This document shows positions 62,875 to 64,000 of a stretch of 64,000 nucleotides of DNA, piece after piece. The stretch is from Plantactinospora mayteni (GTDB taxonomy: Bacteria; Actinomycetota; Actinomycetes; Mycobacteriales; Micromonosporaceae). The translations under genes and the position numbers were made by a program. Position 1 is the stretch's first letter; every line of letters begins with the position of its first letter. Where the stretch lies: positions 62,001 through 126,000 of the forward strand of contig NZ_BONX01000036.1 in assembly GCF_016862935.1 (NCBI RefSeq), written 5' to 3'. The notes under the pieces are model-generated. The model searched no databases and was not told where the DNA came from. It was given only the letters and a program-made list of their open reading frames with translations.

Positions 62875-62987
62875 GACGACCTCCTGGTTATCTGGACTTC
62901 GGGTGGGGTGAGGTGGGTGGGGTCCATCGGCCGGTGGCCGAGGAGCGGCCACCGGCGACGGGCGCCACCGGGTACTGCTGCGGTGCG

Positions 62988-64000
62988 TCAGTTCGTCGAG
63001 CGGAGCTTGTTACGGGCGAGGAGCTGGGTGAGCGACTTGAACCGGAACTGCTGGACCAGCACGGCGGCGACGATGATGCCGCCCTTGACCATGTTCTGCG
63101 CCTCGGTGGAGAGGCCGTTGATCGCGAACAGGTTGGTGATGGTGGCAAAGATGATCACGCCGAGCAGGGAGCCGACGATCGTGCCCCGGCCGCCGCTGAG
63201 CAGCGTGCCACCGATGATCGCCGCGGCGATCGCGTCGAGTTCGTAGAGGTTCGCCATCGCCGCCTGCGCGGAGTTGGCCTGCGCGGTGAGCATGATCGCG
63301 GCGATTCCGCAGCAGAGGCCGGAGAGCGCGTAGAGCAGCATGCTGTGCCGGCGTACGTTGATGCCGGCCAGCCGGGCCGCCTCCGGGTTGCCGCCGACCG
63401 CGACCGTACGCCGACCGAAGGTGGTGCGGTTGAGCAGTACCCAGCCGGCCGCCACCACCCCGGCGAGGATGAAGACCAGCACCGGGATGCCCAGTACGTC
63501 GTTGCTGGCGATGCCGTTGATGGTCGCGTTGTTGGAGACCTGGGTCTGCTTGTCGGAGATCTCGGCGGCGAGACCCCGGGCGGCGACCAGCATGGCCAGG
63601 GTGGCGATGAACGGCACCAGCCGGCCGTACGAGATCAGAAAGCCGTTGACCAGCCCGACGCAGACCGCCACCACGACCGCGGTGAAGATCATCCCTCCGG
63701 CGCCGTAGCTCTGGGTCGCGACCGTGGTGCTCCAGACCCCGGCCAGCGCCACGATCGCGCCGACCGAGAGGTCGATCCCGCCACCGATGATCACGAACGT
63801 CATGCCCACGGTCACCACGCCGACCACCGAGGCCAGGGTGAGGATCGACATGATGTTGTCGCCGACCCAGTTCATGTCGCTGTACAGGTCGGGTCGGGTG
63901 ACGATGCCGATGACGATCAGCACCACCAGTACCCCGACCAGGCCCAGGTTGCGCCGGAACGACTCACCCGCGTCGCCACTCCACCGGCCGGTGCCGTTCC
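62988..64000 (-). CDS. RbsC-type sugar ABC transporter permease, 5' end beyond window
   Basis: The frame is open to the last base, so the N-terminus lies outside; GTG 63926 is only an internal candidate. The visible part has about eight or nine hydrophobic segments. It includes the family motif VTVGMTFVIIGGGIDLSVGAI and LVPFIATLAMLVAARGLA, GRRTVAVGGNPEAARLAGI (the cytoplasmic loop that docks the ATPase) and a C-terminal LARNKLRS. It is the membrane channel for the adjacent binding protein. The matching ATPase gene is presumably just upstream, outside the window. Confidence 0.92.
   Translation of the reverse strand, partial: NGTGRWSGDAGESFRRNLGLVGVLVVLIVIGIVTRPDLYSDMNWVGDNIMSILTLASVVGVVTVGMTFVIIGGGIDLSVGAIVALAGVWSTTVATQSYGAGGMIFTAVVVAVCVGLVNGFLISYGRLVPFIATLAMLVAARGLAAEISDKQTQVSNNATINGIASNDVLGIPVLVFILAGVVAAGWVLLNRTTFGRRTVAVGGNPEAARLAGINVRRHSMLLYALSGLCCGIAAIMLTAQANSAQAAMANLYELDAIAAAIIGGTLLSGGRGTIVGSLLGVIIFATITNLFAINGLSTEAQNMVKGGIIVAAVLVQQFRFKSLTQLLARNKLRSTN

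Overview
The window is very GC-rich. It is dense with GTG and TTG starts and overlapping ATGA/GTGA/TGATG gene junctions, and carries large secreted CBM- and ricin-tailed enzymes. This points to a filamentous actinomycete, most likely of the family Micromonosporaceae. That placement rests on recognised protein families and codon style, not on a database search.

Layout. (1) 1-6.7 kb: the 3' part of a WD40 propeller gene, an XRE/NB-ARC/TPR regulator, a secreted sialidase and a truncated secreted-protein gene. (2) 6.77-14.92 kb: a complete type II Wadjet plasmid-defence operon (jetABCD). It is closed on the right by a 90-bp nested inverted repeat. (3) 15.1-24.6 kb: secreted hydrolases on the minus strand, namely a GH81 beta-1,3-glucanase, a frameshifted GH29 alpha-L-fucosidase and a subtilisin-like protease. 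(4) 25.3-28.5 kb: two type II toxin-antitoxin modules on either side of an unusual double-XRE/sigma-70 fusion. Three copies of a 57-bp repeat lie among them and look like coding sequence. (5) 28.7-39.6 kb: a defence island with a Cys-rich orphan gene, a type I-like HsdM/HsdS pair, a small membrane protein, a degenerate IS6 element, an Mrr-type nuclease, a PD-(D/E)XK nuclease fused to a RAMA reader, a NERD nuclease and a gene broken by three frameshifts. The island abuts a tRNA-Met. No HsdR motor is present. (6) 39.9-44.4 kb: an FAD oxidoreductase/MMPL transporter pair, tRNA-Asn and a small YtxH-like protein. (7) 44.6-51.1 kb: a sugar isomerase, then two secreted enzymes with matching CBM6-ricin tails (ThuA/DUF1080 and a PQQ sugar dehydrogenase). 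(8) 51.4-59.8 kb: a tightly coupled eight-gene minus-strand operon of ebo type (eboA, B, C, E, F) with a polyprenyl diphosphate synthase and an inositol-phosphate synthase. (9) 60.6-64 kb: the end of a sugar ABC transporter operon (Gfo/Idh/MocA dehydrogenase, TAT/lipoprotein sugar-binding protein, RbsC-type permease).

How the parts may work together. Wadjet should restrict plasmids. The island at 30-39.6 kb reads as one minus-strand defence operon in which methylation (HsdMS), methylation sensing (RAMA) and several nucleases are combined without a translocase. The ebo operon holds every enzyme class expected for building a prenylated cyclitol: a sugar-phosphate cyclase, a UbiA prenyltransferase, a prenyl donor synthase, TIM-barrel isomerases, and phosphatase-type and TatD hydrolases. 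It lacks the usual EboD cyclase, and the inositol-phosphate synthase sits where that activity would be needed. That operon and the translocase-less methylation/RAMA/nuclease island are the two best candidates for undescribed biology. Several genes between 18 and 39.5 kb carry frameshifts, so sequencing error has to be weighed against real decay there.
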